From Lycium barbarum (Eukaryota; Streptophyta; Magnoliopsida; Solanales; Solanaceae), in contig NC_083338.1 in the NCBI RefSeq assembly GCF_019175385.1, positions 67,898,712 through 67,962,711 on the forward strand: a stretch of DNA of 64,000 nt. The letters are read 5' to 3'. Made by a program: the position numbers and the translations under genes. Below the pieces are notes generated by a model. The model was not told the DNA's origin. It saw nothing but the letters and a program-made list of their open reading frames with translations, and searched no databases. This document shows, in pieces, positions 13,428 to 24,860 of the stretch (positions are counted from its first letter, which is position 1; every line of letters starts with the position of its first letter).

Positions 13428-13924
13428 CAGGTAATATGAGTGTGTATACATATGTACATGCATGTACATACATAATATATGCTTCATGTATGTAATATTA
13501 AAATATCAATCAAAAAAAGTAATATTAGATTTTGTGATAAATTTATAAAAGGATTATTTTACTTATAAAATGTGAATTTAAATAAAAATTTATAAATACT
13601 TAGTTTAAAAATATATATTTTATATAACATAAATATATTACATAAATGGAGAATTATAAATGTTGAGGATAAAATAGACATTGCATAGAATAAAAGAAAA
13701 AAATATCTATGATTTATAACGGAGAGAAGAATTTGAATTTTAAAGCAAAGTTGAATATCTGGACCTTCACCCTAAATCCCCGCTTCTCTTGGACGGAGAG
13801 ACCTGAACCGTTAAAATGTAACCAAAACACTGGTCTTTTAATTGCAAAAAAATAGAAAAAGAACAAAAAGGGAGATGAAAACAAAAAAGGTATGATTCAG
13901 TTAAACAACAAACGATGGATTCAC
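12493..13924. other. AT-rich intergenic DNA with a (TA)n tract
   Basis: No gene or element end was recognised. A perfect TA dinucleotide tract occupies about 13381-13422. The right part (about 13700-13924) probably includes sequence just downstream of the dehydrin transcript. Confidence 0.5.
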
Positions 13925-14037
13925 AGAATCAAATTCCATAACAGATATTAAAACATAGGAGGAAATTAAACAAGGGAGAGAACTGATACATAGATAGACA
14001 TATAGATCCATAAAAGAAAGTAGCATAGGAATGAGAT

Positions 14038-14358
14038 CTATTCACTGTCGCTGTTGCTGCTATCATGTCCATCATGCTTCTTTTCCTTCTTATCCTTCTT
14101 CTTTTTCTTCTTCTTCTTCTCCTCTCCATCCTTGTGATTGTGCTCTCCACTTTCATCTCCATGGATCTTCTCCTTTATCTTCTCAACAATCCCTTCTTTG
14201 TGCTCTCCACTATGCCCATCCTCTTTTTTGTGGTGCTTTTCTTCCTTGTGCTTATCGTCATGGTGTTTTTCTTCCTTGTGTTTATCGTCATGTTTCTCTC
14301 CTTCCTTGTGGCCTCCGATGTGGAGTGTTTCTTCTATCTTGTGGAGGATTCCTGACAT
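14038..14358 (-). CDS. KS-type dehydrin (HIRD11-like), 106 aa
   Basis: Small, extremely hydrophilic protein rich in His, Lys, Glu and Asp. Dehydrins are disordered group 2 LEA proteins that protect membranes and proteins in dehydration and cold; the His-rich KS subtype also binds metal ions in characterised relatives such as Arabidopsis HIRD11. The chosen start gives MSGILHKIEETLHIGG, the standard N-terminus of the subtype. The frame is open further upstream to 14478, but those 40 residues lie across the promoter and leader and do not look like the family. Residues ~20-45 hold a tandem His/Asp/Lys repeat (HDDKHKEEKHH). A K-segment, HKEGIVEKIKEKIHG, lies near residues 53-67. A poly-Lys stretch follows, and the C-terminus SSNSDSE is the short Ser/acidic motif. 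Length matches the family (about 95-110 aa). The frame is intact and intronless. It is the only convincing host gene here. Confidence 0.93.
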   Translation of the reverse strand: MSGILHKIEETLHIGGHKEGEKHDDKHKEEKHHDDKHKEEKHHKKEDGHSGEHKEGIVEKIKEKIHGDESGEHNHKDGEEKKKKKKKKDKKEKKHDGHDSSNSDSE

Positions 14359-14440
14359 GTTTGGTAATTGACTAGTATAAGAAAAAATGGGTTTGGCAGA
14401 ATTGTGATCGGGGTGAAGAAAATGATGAATAAGAGGGGCG

Positions 14441-14448
14441 TATTTATT
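14441..14448 (-). promoter_or_regulatory. Probable TATA box of the dehydrin gene
   Basis: On the minus strand the sequence reads CCAATAAATACG about 85-90 bp upstream of the dehydrin ATG, giving a leader of roughly 50-60 nt. It is the best TATA-like match in the short interval between the gene and the Helitron end at 14540. No clear ACGTG-type abscisic acid element was seen in that interval. Confidence 0.5.
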
Positions 14449-14553
14449 GGGGAAAAGGGAGGGTCCTCTGCGCATCATGTTAGCATTTTACATTTATAAC
14501 CCTCTTGCGCGTACTCGATTCCACCACTAAGATATTTTTTCTCTTTACTACTA

Positions 14554-15385
14554 GGCTTAATACCCTTAAACTTGACATATTTTGTAAGATAGACATATAA
14601 ACTTATAAGGTGACCAGATAGACACTTAAACTTACTCAAAGTGTATTTTTCAAGTTTTTCAGTTGTTTTGAAAACAAAAACTATATTTTTCAAACACTCA
14701 CAATTTTCATGGCCAAACAAACCCTAAATATATCACAAAATATTTTTTTAAAAATGCAAAAATAAGGCAAACGCATATACATGAGACTATAAATGTGCAC
14801 TTAAACCAATAAATACTCGCTAATCGCAATTTTGCAGCTTTCAATTAACTCGGTTGTTTTTTTACACTTGAATAATTAAAAAACAATAACTTTAACCAAT
14901 AAAAATTCTTAAAAAAAGAAATTTCTTTTTTGTAAGGATTTTCTTCTCGGCTTTACAGTTTTCTTAATTTGAAATTTCTTTTACACTTGAAATACTGAAC
15001 TTAGAAATTTCTTAATTTGAAATTTCTTTTTTTAAGGATTTTTATTGGTTAAAGTTATTGTTTTTTAATTATTCAAGTGTAAAAAAAAATCCGAGTTAAT
15101 TGAAAGCTGCAAAATTGCGATTAGCGAGTATTTATTGGTTTAAGTGCACATTTATAGTCTCATGTATATGCTTTTGTCTTATTTTTGCATTTTAAAAAAA
15201 AATATTTTGTGATATATTTAGGGCTTGTTTGGCCATGAAAATTGTGAGTGTTTGAAAAATATAGTTTTTGTTTTCAAAACAACTGAAAAACTTGAAAAAT
15301 ACACTTTGAGTAAGTTTAAGTGTCTATCTGGTCACCTTATAAGTTTATATGCCTATCTTACAAAACATGATCTAGGTATTAAGCA
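14554..15385. mobile_element. Mutator-like MITE with ~370-bp inverted arms, 9-bp target duplication
   Basis: The ends GGCTTAATACC (14554) and GGTATTAAGC(A) (15385) are inverted repeats, and the pairing extends inward about 370 bp on each side (14554-14930 against 15005-15385), leaving a short loop. Flanking TTACTACTA occurs at 14545-14553 and 15386-15394, a perfect 9-bp direct repeat as made by Mutator-like transposases. The duplicated target is the Helitron 5' end, so this insertion is younger than the Helitron. There is no coding capacity. Confidence 0.9.
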
Positions 15386-15632
15386 TTACTACTATTAAGA
15401 AGAGTGAGTGGGAATCACTTTTCGTCGTCCGTTGTGGGACCCCATTTAAAAAAAAAATTGGGCCTCATATTTAAGAGGCCCATAAAAAAATTGTATATAT
15501 ATATGCATAAAAATAGTGCAAATTAATATTTTTTTAAAAAAAGTGCACCCCGTATTAAAAAATCAAACAATATTCATGTAATTTTCAAAGTATCTCATTA
15601 AGTCAATAATGATTGATTCATTGTCACGTGTG

Positions 15633-15738
15633 TATTCGTAGCAAACACTAATATAATAAAGTTTTAAATACGGAGCACAAACTACAATATTATATTAATC
15701 GTGTTTTGAACATAGTATCCCATATTGACAAAATCAAG

Positions 15739-15813
<75 letters not shown>

Positions 15814-16734
15814 TGGATCCCATATTAAAAAAATAAACAATGTAAAAAAAAAAAAAAAATGCAGACTTTGTATTCGTAGCAAACACTAATATAATAAAGT
15901 TTTAGATACGGAGCACAAATTATAATGTTATATCAATCGTGTTTTGAACATAGTGTGTGTGTATATATATATATATTATGCATAAAAATAGTGCAAATTA
16001 ATAATGTCCAAAAGGATGGACCCCATACTAAACAACACCAAGCAATATAAAAAAAAAAAAAAAAAACTATATAAAGCATGGGTTTAGACCCATGCTTCGT
16101 CGTCCGTCGTCCCTTAAAAAAAAGTGTGGGCCCCATACTAAATAACACCGAGTAATTAAAAAAAAGGAAGAAAAAAAAGTGGAACTCACCATCTCCAAAC
16201 TCATGAGAAAAAAAAAAGTGGACCCTATATTATCAAAATCAAGGAATATCAAAAAAAAAAAAGTGAATCCCATATTAAAAAAATATATAATGTTAAAAAA
16301 AAAGTGTTGGCTTTGTATTCGTAGCAACCACTAATATAATAAAGTTTTAGATACGGAGCACAAAATACAATGTTATATTAATCGTGTTTTGAACATAATA
16401 TATGTATATATATTATATGCATAAAAATTGTACAAACTAATAATGTCCAAAAAAAAAAAAAGTGCACCCCATAAAGGGTGGACCTCATACTAAACAACAT
16501 CAAGCAATATATATAAAAAAAAATGAAACCCACCATCTCCAAACTCACTGTAAAAAATAAAGTGAACCCCATATTAAAAAAAAATGTCAAAAAACAAATG
16601 CAGACTTTGTATTTGTAGTAAACACTAATATACTAAAGTTTTAGATACGGAGTACAAACTACAATGTTATTTTAATCGTATTTTGAACATAGCATATATA
16701 TATATAATGTTATTTTAATCGTGTTTTGAACATA

Positions 16735-16735
<1 letters not shown>
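15633..16735 (+). repeat. Dispersed ~85-bp repeat units inside the Helitron
   Basis: A unit beginning near GTATTCGTAGCAAACACTAA and containing AGATACGGAGCACAAACTAC and ATCGTGTTTTGAACATA recurs at about 15633, 15868, 16315 and 16610, with a partial copy at 16700 and another copy near the Helitron 3' end at 17628. Copies are often followed by a (TA)n tract. A reverse-complement copy near 63675-63750 belongs to the Helitron at the right edge. Confidence 0.85.
15741..15808. repeat. (TA)n microsatellite
   Basis: A perfect TA run of about 34 units within the Helitron body, following a copy of the internal ~85-bp unit. Confidence 0.95.

Positions 16736-16814
<79 letters not shown>
16736..16814. repeat. 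(TA)n microsatellite
   Basis: A perfect TA run of about 39 units within the Helitron body, again following the GTGTTTTGAACATA end of the internal unit. Confidence 0.95.
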
Positions 16815-16817
<3 letters not shown>

Positions 16818-17718
16818 CATAAAAATAGTGCAAATTAATAATGTCCAAAAAAAAAGTGCACTCCATATTAAAAAATCAAACAATATTCATGTAATTTCCA
16901 AAGTATCTGATTAAGTCAATAATGATGGATTCATTGCCACGTGCGTATCAATCCATTAGTAGGAGCAAATGAAATTGTTTTTCTTCAAAAAGTTAAGTAG
17001 TCAAACAATATAGTTTTTTTTTTTATATATTAGCCTGAGATCTAATCTAGATATTAAATTGTTATATTTGCTATTCCGCCATGTCATTTATTTGTTATTT
17101 TCACTAAAATAAATATACTTAAAATATTTATATTTTAAAATAAGATAGAATTTAATTACTTTTTTATTTTTATTCTTACTCTAATAAATGTGAAAAGAGA
17201 TTAATGTCGTAAAAAAATAATATATCAAATGGAGATCAAATAATGAATAAGGTAAATTAGTCAAATTATAATTCTAATCGACGTTTTCTTAAAAAATCAT
17301 GCAAAAGACAACATGACAAGTAAAATGAGCTAAACCGATAATATTTACCAAAATTTTAAAAACAGTATTTCTTCGTTTAAATAGAAAATCAATTTCTACT
17401 TTGTTTCGTTTTAAACATGTAAAATTAATTTAATGATTTGAATTAGAATTATCCAAATCAAAATTTGATAAAAAATAAAAAGTATTTTACACCTCTAAAT
17501 TAATCGAATTAAAATTGAAAGTACCAACTGATGCTTAAATATTGCTATTGTTTTATCTCAAAGAGAGGAAAATAGTTTCCTTTTAAACAAGTCTTCTCTT
17601 TTAAAAAATATTAATAAATTTGCCGATTTTGTATTCGTAGCAAACATTAATATAATAAAATTTTAGATACGGAGCACAAACTACAATGTTATATTAATCG
17701 TGTTTTGAACATAATATA

Positions 17719-17759
<41 letters not shown>

Positions 17760-17891
17760 CTATTCAAATACAACTACATACGCATAGATGCACTATAATC
17801 CGAAGTGTTGGGCCCGTGCGCAGCACGGGCACAAGCCATCTAGTTTAAAAGAGAAAAAGATACTCCCTCCACCCCTTTTTAATTAAAGATA

Positions 17892-18107
17892 CTCCCTCCG
17901 TTTCAATTTATATGAATCTATTTGACTAGGCATGACATTTAAGAAAGAGGGAAGACTTTTGAAACTTGTGGTTCAAAATAAGCCTTGAAAATTTGTGTGG
18001 TTGTAAATCATTCATAAAGTGAATTTGTTTCCAAATTAGGAAAGAGGTCATTCATTTTGGCACAGACTAAAAAGGAAACAGGTTCAAACAAATTGAAACA
18101 TAGGGAG
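17892..18107. mobile_element. Stowaway-type MITE, 216 bp
   Basis: The left end CTCCCTCCGTTTCAATTT is matched by AAATTGAAACATAGGGAG at the right end. TA flanks both sides (17890-17891 and 18108-18109), the Tc1/mariner-type target duplication. It begins ~50 bp after the Helitron 3' end. It is non-coding. Confidence 0.88.
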
Positions 18108-18158
18108 TATATTTTACAGACCCCCCTCGGAATGTTACGTTTGAGATATTTCCCTCAT

Positions 18159-18378
18159 ACCCTCTCAGTTTTTATTTATGTGAACTTATTTTTTTATTAA
18201 TTTATACGGAAAAGAATAATTTATTTTATGTTTGAAAATAATTTATTTTTATGCAATAATTTATATCCACATAAAATATATGTATCTTATTTAACAACAC
18301 AAGTTTTAAAAAATTAACTTCTTCTTTAAACTTCATGTCCAGTTAAATAGATTCACATAAATTAAAACGAAAACGACT
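18159..18378. mobile_element. Degenerate Stowaway-like MITE
   Basis: The left part CCTCTCAGTTTTTATTTATGTGAA and the right part TTCACATAAATTAAAACGAAAACG are imperfect inverted repeats of the same general type as the neighbouring Stowaway. The terminal bases have diverged and no clean TA duplication can be fixed. Confidence 0.5.
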
Positions 18379-19775
18379 ATTATATATATCCTTGTGACAA
18401 GTGTCTACTTTACCAAATTTAAATGATAATAATATTCCATTATTGCTTTTTTCTAAATGGATATCTACTGTAAAAAAAATTGAAAAAGGGAAAGTAGAAC
18501 ACAATTAATCCTTTCTTTTGGGTAAGTAATAATTTTTTAATTTACCAAGTAATATTGACAAAGCTCAGGTTAAAAAACCGAGAGGTCTGGATATAAGTCA
18601 CAGCCTTGCACAAACTCAGGAAACAACTGTTCTTCAGCGAACTGCTACCTCAACTAATACTTAATACTTCATATACAATAGAATAGATTTATAATACCAC
18701 TAGTTAAAGAGAAAAGGAAAAATAACCAATCTAAAAACAGAAACAGGTTTTGGGAAAATTCTGAATATTGTACTCTTCCCATGTTTTATTTATATATCAT
18801 ACTTTTTTTTAATCTGTCTTTGTTTTATCTGTTCCAAATTAATACTATTTTGATTTCAACATCTTATTTTACAAATATTGTACTCTTCACATGTTTTATT
18901 TATATGTCATACTTCTTTTTTTTCAGTTCCACATTAATATTATTTTAATTCCAACATCTTATTTTACCTTCAAAAACACTCCATAAAAATGACATAGCAT
19001 AATTAAGACCGTAATATTTAAATGTGATAACTACTATTAAAAAGGGCAAGGAATTGAAAGTCAGAAGCAAGCAAAGCTAAAAATTAAACACAAATATTGA
19101 AACAATATTAGCAATAATTTCGATTAGAATCCTAGTTACCCCTAATACGTTCAACAAAACCACCTAAACTAGTAAAATCATCAAGAGGAAGGTTAGCGGC
19201 CTCTTGCAAATCCTATTGCAAAGTTCAAAGGCAACATAGAAATCACATTTAAGCTCACAAGTGTTCATCGACATAATCTAGTAAGAAATAAACTAGGAAA
19301 TGAAGTATTTATACTGGGGTTAAATAATACATCAAATGTCCAAAATAACTTTTAAGTAAGCCTAAATACGTAATATGCCCTCCAAGGTGCTTCCGTCCTT
19401 CAAGTCTTGATCTCCTTTCCATTCATTGTATGATATTGTAATATTCGGTAGGTGTCTCCAAGGGGCTCTTCAAGGTATCTATCATCATCAGGTGTCTTCC
19501 AAGATCTTGAAGTTCCTTTGCTTGACTCCTTGTGAAGGGTCTTGAAGTAATGACTATGTGTTCGTTATCAAAATGCAAATACGGGGTAATTTTAAAAAAT
19601 TTGAAAGATCATTATATTATACTCAAATAAGTTCAGACATTGTTCCTTAAAAATATTTTTGGGAACACATAAATAATAAAGATAACTACATAAAGCACTT
19701 TTTGTATTTTGAAAAAAATTATTTAAAAAGTTGTACATCATTTTATATCGACCTATTCAAATAGGAGAAAATATC
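18379..19775. other. AT-rich intergenic DNA with a ~110-bp tandem duplication
   Basis: No gene recognised. A segment starting AATATTGTACTCTTCCCATG at 18764 is repeated from 18874 to about 18968 with a few differences, a simple tandem duplication. The 19140-19560 stretch has more balanced composition but no open frame of note. Confidence 0.5.
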
Positions 19776-20031
19776 GCACTCGTTTTGTTTCAATTTGGTT
19801 ATCTTACTTTTCTTTTTAGTCCGTTTAACAAAGAATGTCTCTTTTCTTTTTTGGCAACTCTTTAATTTCAACTTTTCACATGATATGTTTAAGACCACAA
19901 GATTAAAGGGCATTTTTGTACATTCTACTTATTTGTAGTTTAAGACCACAAGATTAAAAAATCTTCATTATTTTCTTAAACTCCGTGTCAAGTCAAAATC
20001 AAACAAATAAATTGAAACTATGGTAAATATG
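19776..20031. mobile_element. Degenerate Stowaway-like MITE inside the left LTR of the TRIM
   Basis: GTTTTGTTTCAATTTGG near the left and AAATTGAAACTATGG near the right form imperfect inverted repeats of Stowaway type. Sequence matching the TRIM LTR resumes right after, at about 20032. Confidence 0.45.
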
Positions 20032-20472
20032 GAGGTGATTTGTATTGTCCTTTCAGGATAAGTAAAAGCAACTATGCTAATATTTTGAGATTCCTTATAG
20101 AGAAAAGTAAAATCAATGTATGGTAAGAAAATCAGGTCAAAAACCCTAACAATTCTCCCCTTTTAATTTTCTGACAAGATTTGATTTACATTCTTCACGT
20201 GGATGATCATCATCATTGTTGCTTGACATGTTTAATTGGATCCCTTTCCGGTTAAAAGAATTGGAGCCCTTGAGGGTTAAAAGTATTGGAGCCTTTGCAG
20301 GGTTAAAATTGATTTTTTTAAAGATGCAGCAGCTGGATTGTTGAAAATATGATTGCAAATTTTCTCCACATGCAGTATTTTGGATTTTTCTGGGACTAAA
20401 ACGTCATTATTGTCAAACTGTGCAGCTTGCCTTGAACCTGCCTTCAACCACGCTTCACCAAACCATTGACTC

Positions 20473-21417
20473 GGTCACTCCCCGAACCATGGGCTGGGCG
20501 TAACACGACACCCGGTGCCTTGCTGCATGTGACCGAGCGAACCACATGGCTTGCTGAATCAACATGGGACATGTACTAATGCAGAATATAAAAACATGAA
20601 ATAAAACTAAATAAAGCATAGGGTTTAAATATAATACTGAAAATACTGTCTAAAAACGTAAGTGCGGAAGAAATCTGAAAACACAATAAGTATTGAGCCA
20701 ACACTAGCTATTCGACTCTGAACATCTGACATGACATGCTAGACCAGTCTATGAAACTTGTGAACATGAATCTGAATACTAAATTGTTTACCGGGACAAG
20801 GCCCCCGGCATACCTCTACTGCATGACATGACATGAACATAAAATAAAGATAACACCCCGAATGAAATGGGGCTCACCAATAGCTGATACGAGAAATCCT
20901 AGCGAGCAGATTCGTCGTCCTATAAATCAATGCTTGCATCGTGAAATGCAGGCCCCGGGCAATAGGGACGTAAGTACATTTGAATTGTACTTGTATGTAA
21001 AGCAACTGAATAAACTGTAAGTGGCGTTTGGGCATAACCTTTTGCACCTGAAGGTTCTTTGCGCAGTCTGCGCGGGCGCAGCTGGCCGCGCAGACTGCGC
21101 AATGTCTAGTAAAACGTGCATAACTTTTGCACAGAGATACGTTCGGGCTCCACCGTATATGGATGGAAAGGTATTTCAAAGGGCTACAACTTTCATATTT
21201 TAAGTTTTCTCAAATTCCCAAAGAATTTTCACGTAAACTACCTGCCTACCGTAAACTTAGTCGATTCGATCAAATCTTATTCACCTCACTATTCGTCTTG
21301 ATTCCGAAGAAACTATTTCTACCCAAACTCATCCCGATGGGACTTCATATGGCTAAAATATCACGTTAATACTCATTTAGCACATTCACACCTAATCCAT
21401 ATTTACGGAGTGTTACA
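20473..21417 (-). mobile_element. Solo LTR (Gypsy-like), minus strand, target duplication GACTC
   Basis: The minus strand begins TGTAACACTCCG at 21417 and ends GGGGAGTGACC at 20473, one base short of the usual TGACA. GACTC flanks both sides (20468-20472 and 21418-21422). Removing the 945-bp insert rejoins the TRIM primer-binding site to its internal region, which supports both boundaries. Confidence 0.75.
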
Positions 21418-21810
21418 GACTCTGATACCACTTGTTGGGATCGAAATAACAGGGCGTCGTGCGGAAGCTGACAAAGAAACCTTGGACGAAAATAACAAAG
21501 AGAAATTATAAAAATACTCATACTATATTAAACTGGTTTGGTCAATTGACCTGCATATGACTGATATTAAAAAAGAGGTACAAAACTATTGAGAAAATAA
21601 ACTCTTATAAACAAGGCTCTTTAATGACTATATTGTGGATGTCATTGTGTTCTAGTTGTGGGAAGGTCTTCAATTTATACATGTCCAAAACTTTTCCTCT
21701 AAGACAAGAAATATCAAAATATGGAAGAGATTTATATTTTCCTTTTAGGAAAAGTAAAAGCAATTATAGTAATACTTTGGCTTTCTTTAAAGAGAAAAGT
21801 AAAATCAATA

Positions 21811-22045
21811 CTCCCTCCGTCCCAATTTATGTGATACTTTTTGTTTTTCGAGAGTCAATTGACTAAACTTTAAAGCTAAATTTAATTGGATTAGGTTAAC
21901 TTAATATTTTAAGATTAAAATTTATATGTTTGAAAACTAATGAAGAGTACTATAAGTTGCAACCTTTCTTATATCAATTTGCTGAAGAATACATCTTAGA
22001 ATGTTGGTCAAAGTTCATGCATCACACAAATTGGGACCGAGGGAG
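21811..22045. mobile_element. Stowaway-type MITE, 235 bp, within the TRIM LTR
   Basis: The ends CTCCCTCCGTCCCAATTT and AAATTGGGACCGAGGGAG are near-perfect inverted repeats flanked by TA (21809-21810 and 22046-22047). It interrupts the right LTR of the TRIM, as shown by comparison with the uninterrupted left LTR near 20110-20120. Confidence 0.92.
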
Positions 22046-22146
22046 TATATATTAAGAAATCAGGACAAAACCCCTAACATCTTTTGGTTAGCACTTTGTA
22101 CTCTCTAATTTCTGGTAAAAGAACTTGAACCAAAAATTATCTCTTC

Positions 22147-23134
22147 GGGCCTATTAGGAAAGACACATGGGAATTAGATTTGACTGTAATTGAGTGTAAT
22201 TACACAATTTGACCTGTTTGCTTGGTCAAGAGTTACTTGATTATTAAGGAATCAAATGTAATTAGGAGGGGGAAATTACACTCTTCAGTTCTCAAAGGAG
22301 TTGAGAATTGAGTGTAATTACATCATGTACTTACAAGGTTGCTTTTTAATTTCTTTCCTTTTTGCTTTTATTTTTATTTTTTTATATTTAGTTTATTTTT
22401 TTCTATTATTTTAATTTCTTTTTTTATTTTAAAACTATTTTTATTTTTGGATAAATTGTTCTTTTTATATTATTTATTTTTCATTTTCTTTCTTCTCATT
22501 TCTCAATCTTTACTTCTTGTGATTCCATGTAATTGCTCGTATTTTGTTTATTTCTTCATTTAGCATAACTGTGTTATTATTTTAATTTTTGAAACGACAC
22601 CCCATAATATTAGAAATATTGAGTCATTAACAAACTTGACATATGAGTTATATTATTAAACTAGAGTTTCGTTGTTTAATGAGGTTATAGCCGTATGTTT
22701 TTTCTTTCTTTTTAATTATATTTACTTAAGTTATGTTGAAACTTATTTTATGTCATGTCAAAATTTAACATATAATTGAATTTAGGTTATACTTTCGATT
22801 TCAATTTATTCGCTTTAGTACTACTGACTTGTTATTTCACATTTTATGTTGTTCATTTTTCAGCTACAATTGATAGATTATATTTTTTTAAAACATTTGA
22901 ATAATGTTGTGTCATTATATTTATATATATATTAATACTTTTGTCAAACATCCAGTCCATGAAGTTCTTACAAAATATGTGCTTTCAATTTTTATAATTA
23001 ATTAAATTAAAATAGTTTAAATTAGTCTAACTGTATAATTACACTTGTGCTAACCAAACTGTCGTCGTAATTACTATACTATATAATCATTAAGTTGTGT
23101 AATTACACTACAAAGTGGCTTTCCAAACAGACCC
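22147..23134. mobile_element. hAT-like or similar non-autonomous DNA element (candidate)
   Basis: The left end GGGCCTATTAGGAAAGACAC resembles the inverted right end GGGTCTGTTTGGAAAGCCAC, and subterminal GTGTAATTACAC motifs are repeated in both orientations at both ends. The interior is T-rich and non-coding. No target duplication was found, so the exact limits and superfamily are uncertain. Confidence 0.5.
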
Positions 23135-24286
23135 TTAATGTTTTTTCAAAAGCACAGTTCTTCATTTGTTCAACCTTCTCCAAAGAATGGACAACTAAAA
23201 TCCATGGCATTTACTACTCGTTCAGTTCCACATATATCCTAAGTTTGTTTACTTCCAGTTTTTAGTCGCTTGTGAATTAGTCACCGTTCCTAATTTCTAT
23301 GTATTAGTTTCCCTTTTAGTAATATTTCCTTCGTCTCAAATTATCTATTGTGTTTCTCTCCCTTAAAATATATTAATTAGAAGGGATTTTATTTATCTTT
23401 CTGTGTTCAAAGCAGTATTTTAACAAAATCAGTTTCTGTTTTAAGAATCTAAAAGATAGGAAAAACGTTAAGGATATAAAGTAGATGGAACAGAATTTTC
23501 CGAGCCCACAAGTTTCTTGTGTGTCCTTAAAAAATTTAATCCCCTCACAGGTGTCAAGGTTAATGGATTAATTCCTCCCAGTATAGAAGGGAAACTATTC
23601 TGCGATAGCGGCAATGCAAATTGCAAAACTTCAGCGAACTCAAATGGCGGCAGCAAATCACACGACTCTATAATATTTTTGTTTGGAAAACAAATGCATA
23701 GAATAGGTTTTGTGGGGAGAGAAAATTCTTATTTTCGGTGTTTTATGCTTCAATGAATTAAAAAAATCTAAAGCAAAACTTCAATTTATATAGCCCAACT
23801 TATATAGCTAACTAATGGGTGTTATGAAAAGGTGTGGTGACTTTACAAAAAAATCACATCCTTTGCTACTAGTGCATTTTCGGGAAAATCACTAATTTCC
23901 CATTCACCACACAAAACCCAACAGTTTTGACTATTTTACCCTTATTCTATGTCTTAAGATATAATATCTCTTCATCTAATATTTATTTTATGTACGTGTC
24001 ATCTCTCCATAATTAAAGAGTTTGTAGTCTTTAAGAGCAATTAATACTAAAGGTAAAATGGAAAAAGAATAATGAAGTTTGTCTTGAACTTATAAAATAA
24101 CAAATAATTTGAGATACCTACTTTTTGAAGGAGAAATGATTATTTGGCCCTTTACAATTCTTTTTAGTTTTATGATCCTTTCACAAGAGATATTTATTTT
24201 TATACATAAGAAATCTGAAAAAGTCATTTTCTTCTATTCAAATTATAAAAGGTCAAGAGATGTCATTTTCTCTTTTTTTGAGACTG
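23135..24286. other. Unidentified intergenic DNA
   Basis: A better-composed patch at 23460-23760 has overlapping short frames on both strands (62 and 79 codons) without a recognisable domain. It could be a decayed fragment of a retroelement leader. Nothing else is supported. Confidence 0.4.
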
Positions 24287-24860
24287 TATACGGTGTAAAC
24301 CAGGGTCCAAGGTTTAGACCCATCAGCCGAAGGCCTAGAGCAATAATAAAGAGCGACAGGTTAGTTTGGGGTCGATTGATCGAATAGAAACACTTCAGAC
24401 TTAGTTATTCGGACGCAGCAGGATGCGAAGAGTCTTATACTTTAGTTGACGAGAGTCCGAGAAATCCAGCCCATTGCGGATTCCTCTCCTCACGTCACGC
24501 TATACTCGAGATTTTTGGAAGCATTATCCCCATGATTGATTTAGTTACCATGTTAACAGAAACACTAGTAATATAAATAGGGAGGTAAACCCTCATAAGT
24601 GGACAGATGATTCTTTGCATACTTATACGAAAAACTCTAATTTTTAAGCTTTGTAAACATCAAAGGTAATACAGTTTTACACACCTTGGTTCGGGTTTGA
24701 AGTTCTTAAGCCCTGGTCCGGACCAGTCGTTGTGATGTTCTTCAAGTCAATTGAGGCTATCTCTTTACTTTCTCATCGCTAATCTTTGTTCATTATTGTT
24801 ATTCTTTTACGTAATTAGCGAATCAAACCGCATATCTTTTAAATCACATACAAATTAAAT
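24287..24860 (+). mobile_element. Probable LTR (Tat/Ogre-like), ends uncertain
   Basis: Starts TGTATACGGTGTAAACCAGGG, carries a TATA-like ATATAAATAGGGAGG near 24575, and continues through CTTATACGAAAAACTC and a T-rich 3' part. This order and wording resemble plant Tat-lineage LTRs. No matching 5-bp duplication or second LTR was found, so it may be truncated. Confidence 0.4.

Larger units (their letters stand above)
14540..17843 (+). mobile_element. Non-autonomous Helitron, interrupted by a MITE near its 5' end
   Basis: The 3' end is textbook: stem GCCCGTGC (17812-17819), loop GCA, stem GCACGGGC (17823-17830), nine bases, then CTAG at 17840-17843 followed by T. The 5' end, with the MITE at 14554-15385 removed, reads TCTCTTTACTACTATTAAG from 14540, the TC-start and ACTACTAT pattern of plant Helitrons. 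The base before TC is T rather than the expected A, so the start may be off by a few bases or mutated. There is no Rep/helicase frame. The body contains four or five copies of an ~85-bp unit (about 15633, 15868, 16315, 16610, 17628) and three long (TA)n tracts. Confidence 0.8.
20032..22079 (-). mobile_element. TRIM-like small LTR retroelement on the minus strand, with nested insertions
   Basis: The right (5') LTR spans 21433-22079 and starts TGTTAGGGG on the minus strand, ending CCCAACA. Two bases later lies a tRNA-Met-type primer-binding site, TGGTATCAGAGTC (minus strand, 21430-21418). The internal region is only ~340 bp. A polypurine tract AAAAGGGGAGAAT (20164-20152) abuts the left (3') LTR, which starts TGTTAGGG at 20151 and is recognisable to about 20032 before decaying. 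The size and lack of gag/pol fit a terminal-repeat retrotransposon in miniature. The 70-codon frame at 20146-20358 is just its internal region. Confidence 0.75.

Noticed and set aside
13929..14375. Several open frames on the plus strand and other minus frames over the dehydrin
   Set aside because: Shadows of the Lys/Glu/His-rich coding sequence; Ser/Leu/Phe-rich and low complexity.
14359..14478. Upstream extension of the dehydrin frame by 40 codons
   Set aside because: It would cross the TATA-like site and leader and does not resemble any dehydrin N-terminus; MSGILHKIEETLHIGG is the family start.
15682..16914. Open frames rich in Ile/Tyr over TA tracts
   Set aside because: Products of TA dinucleotide repeats and short flanks.
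23468..23756. Overlapping 62- and 79-codon frames on both strands
   Set aside because: No domain, no conserved motif and no supporting gene structure; possibly decayed retroelement leader.
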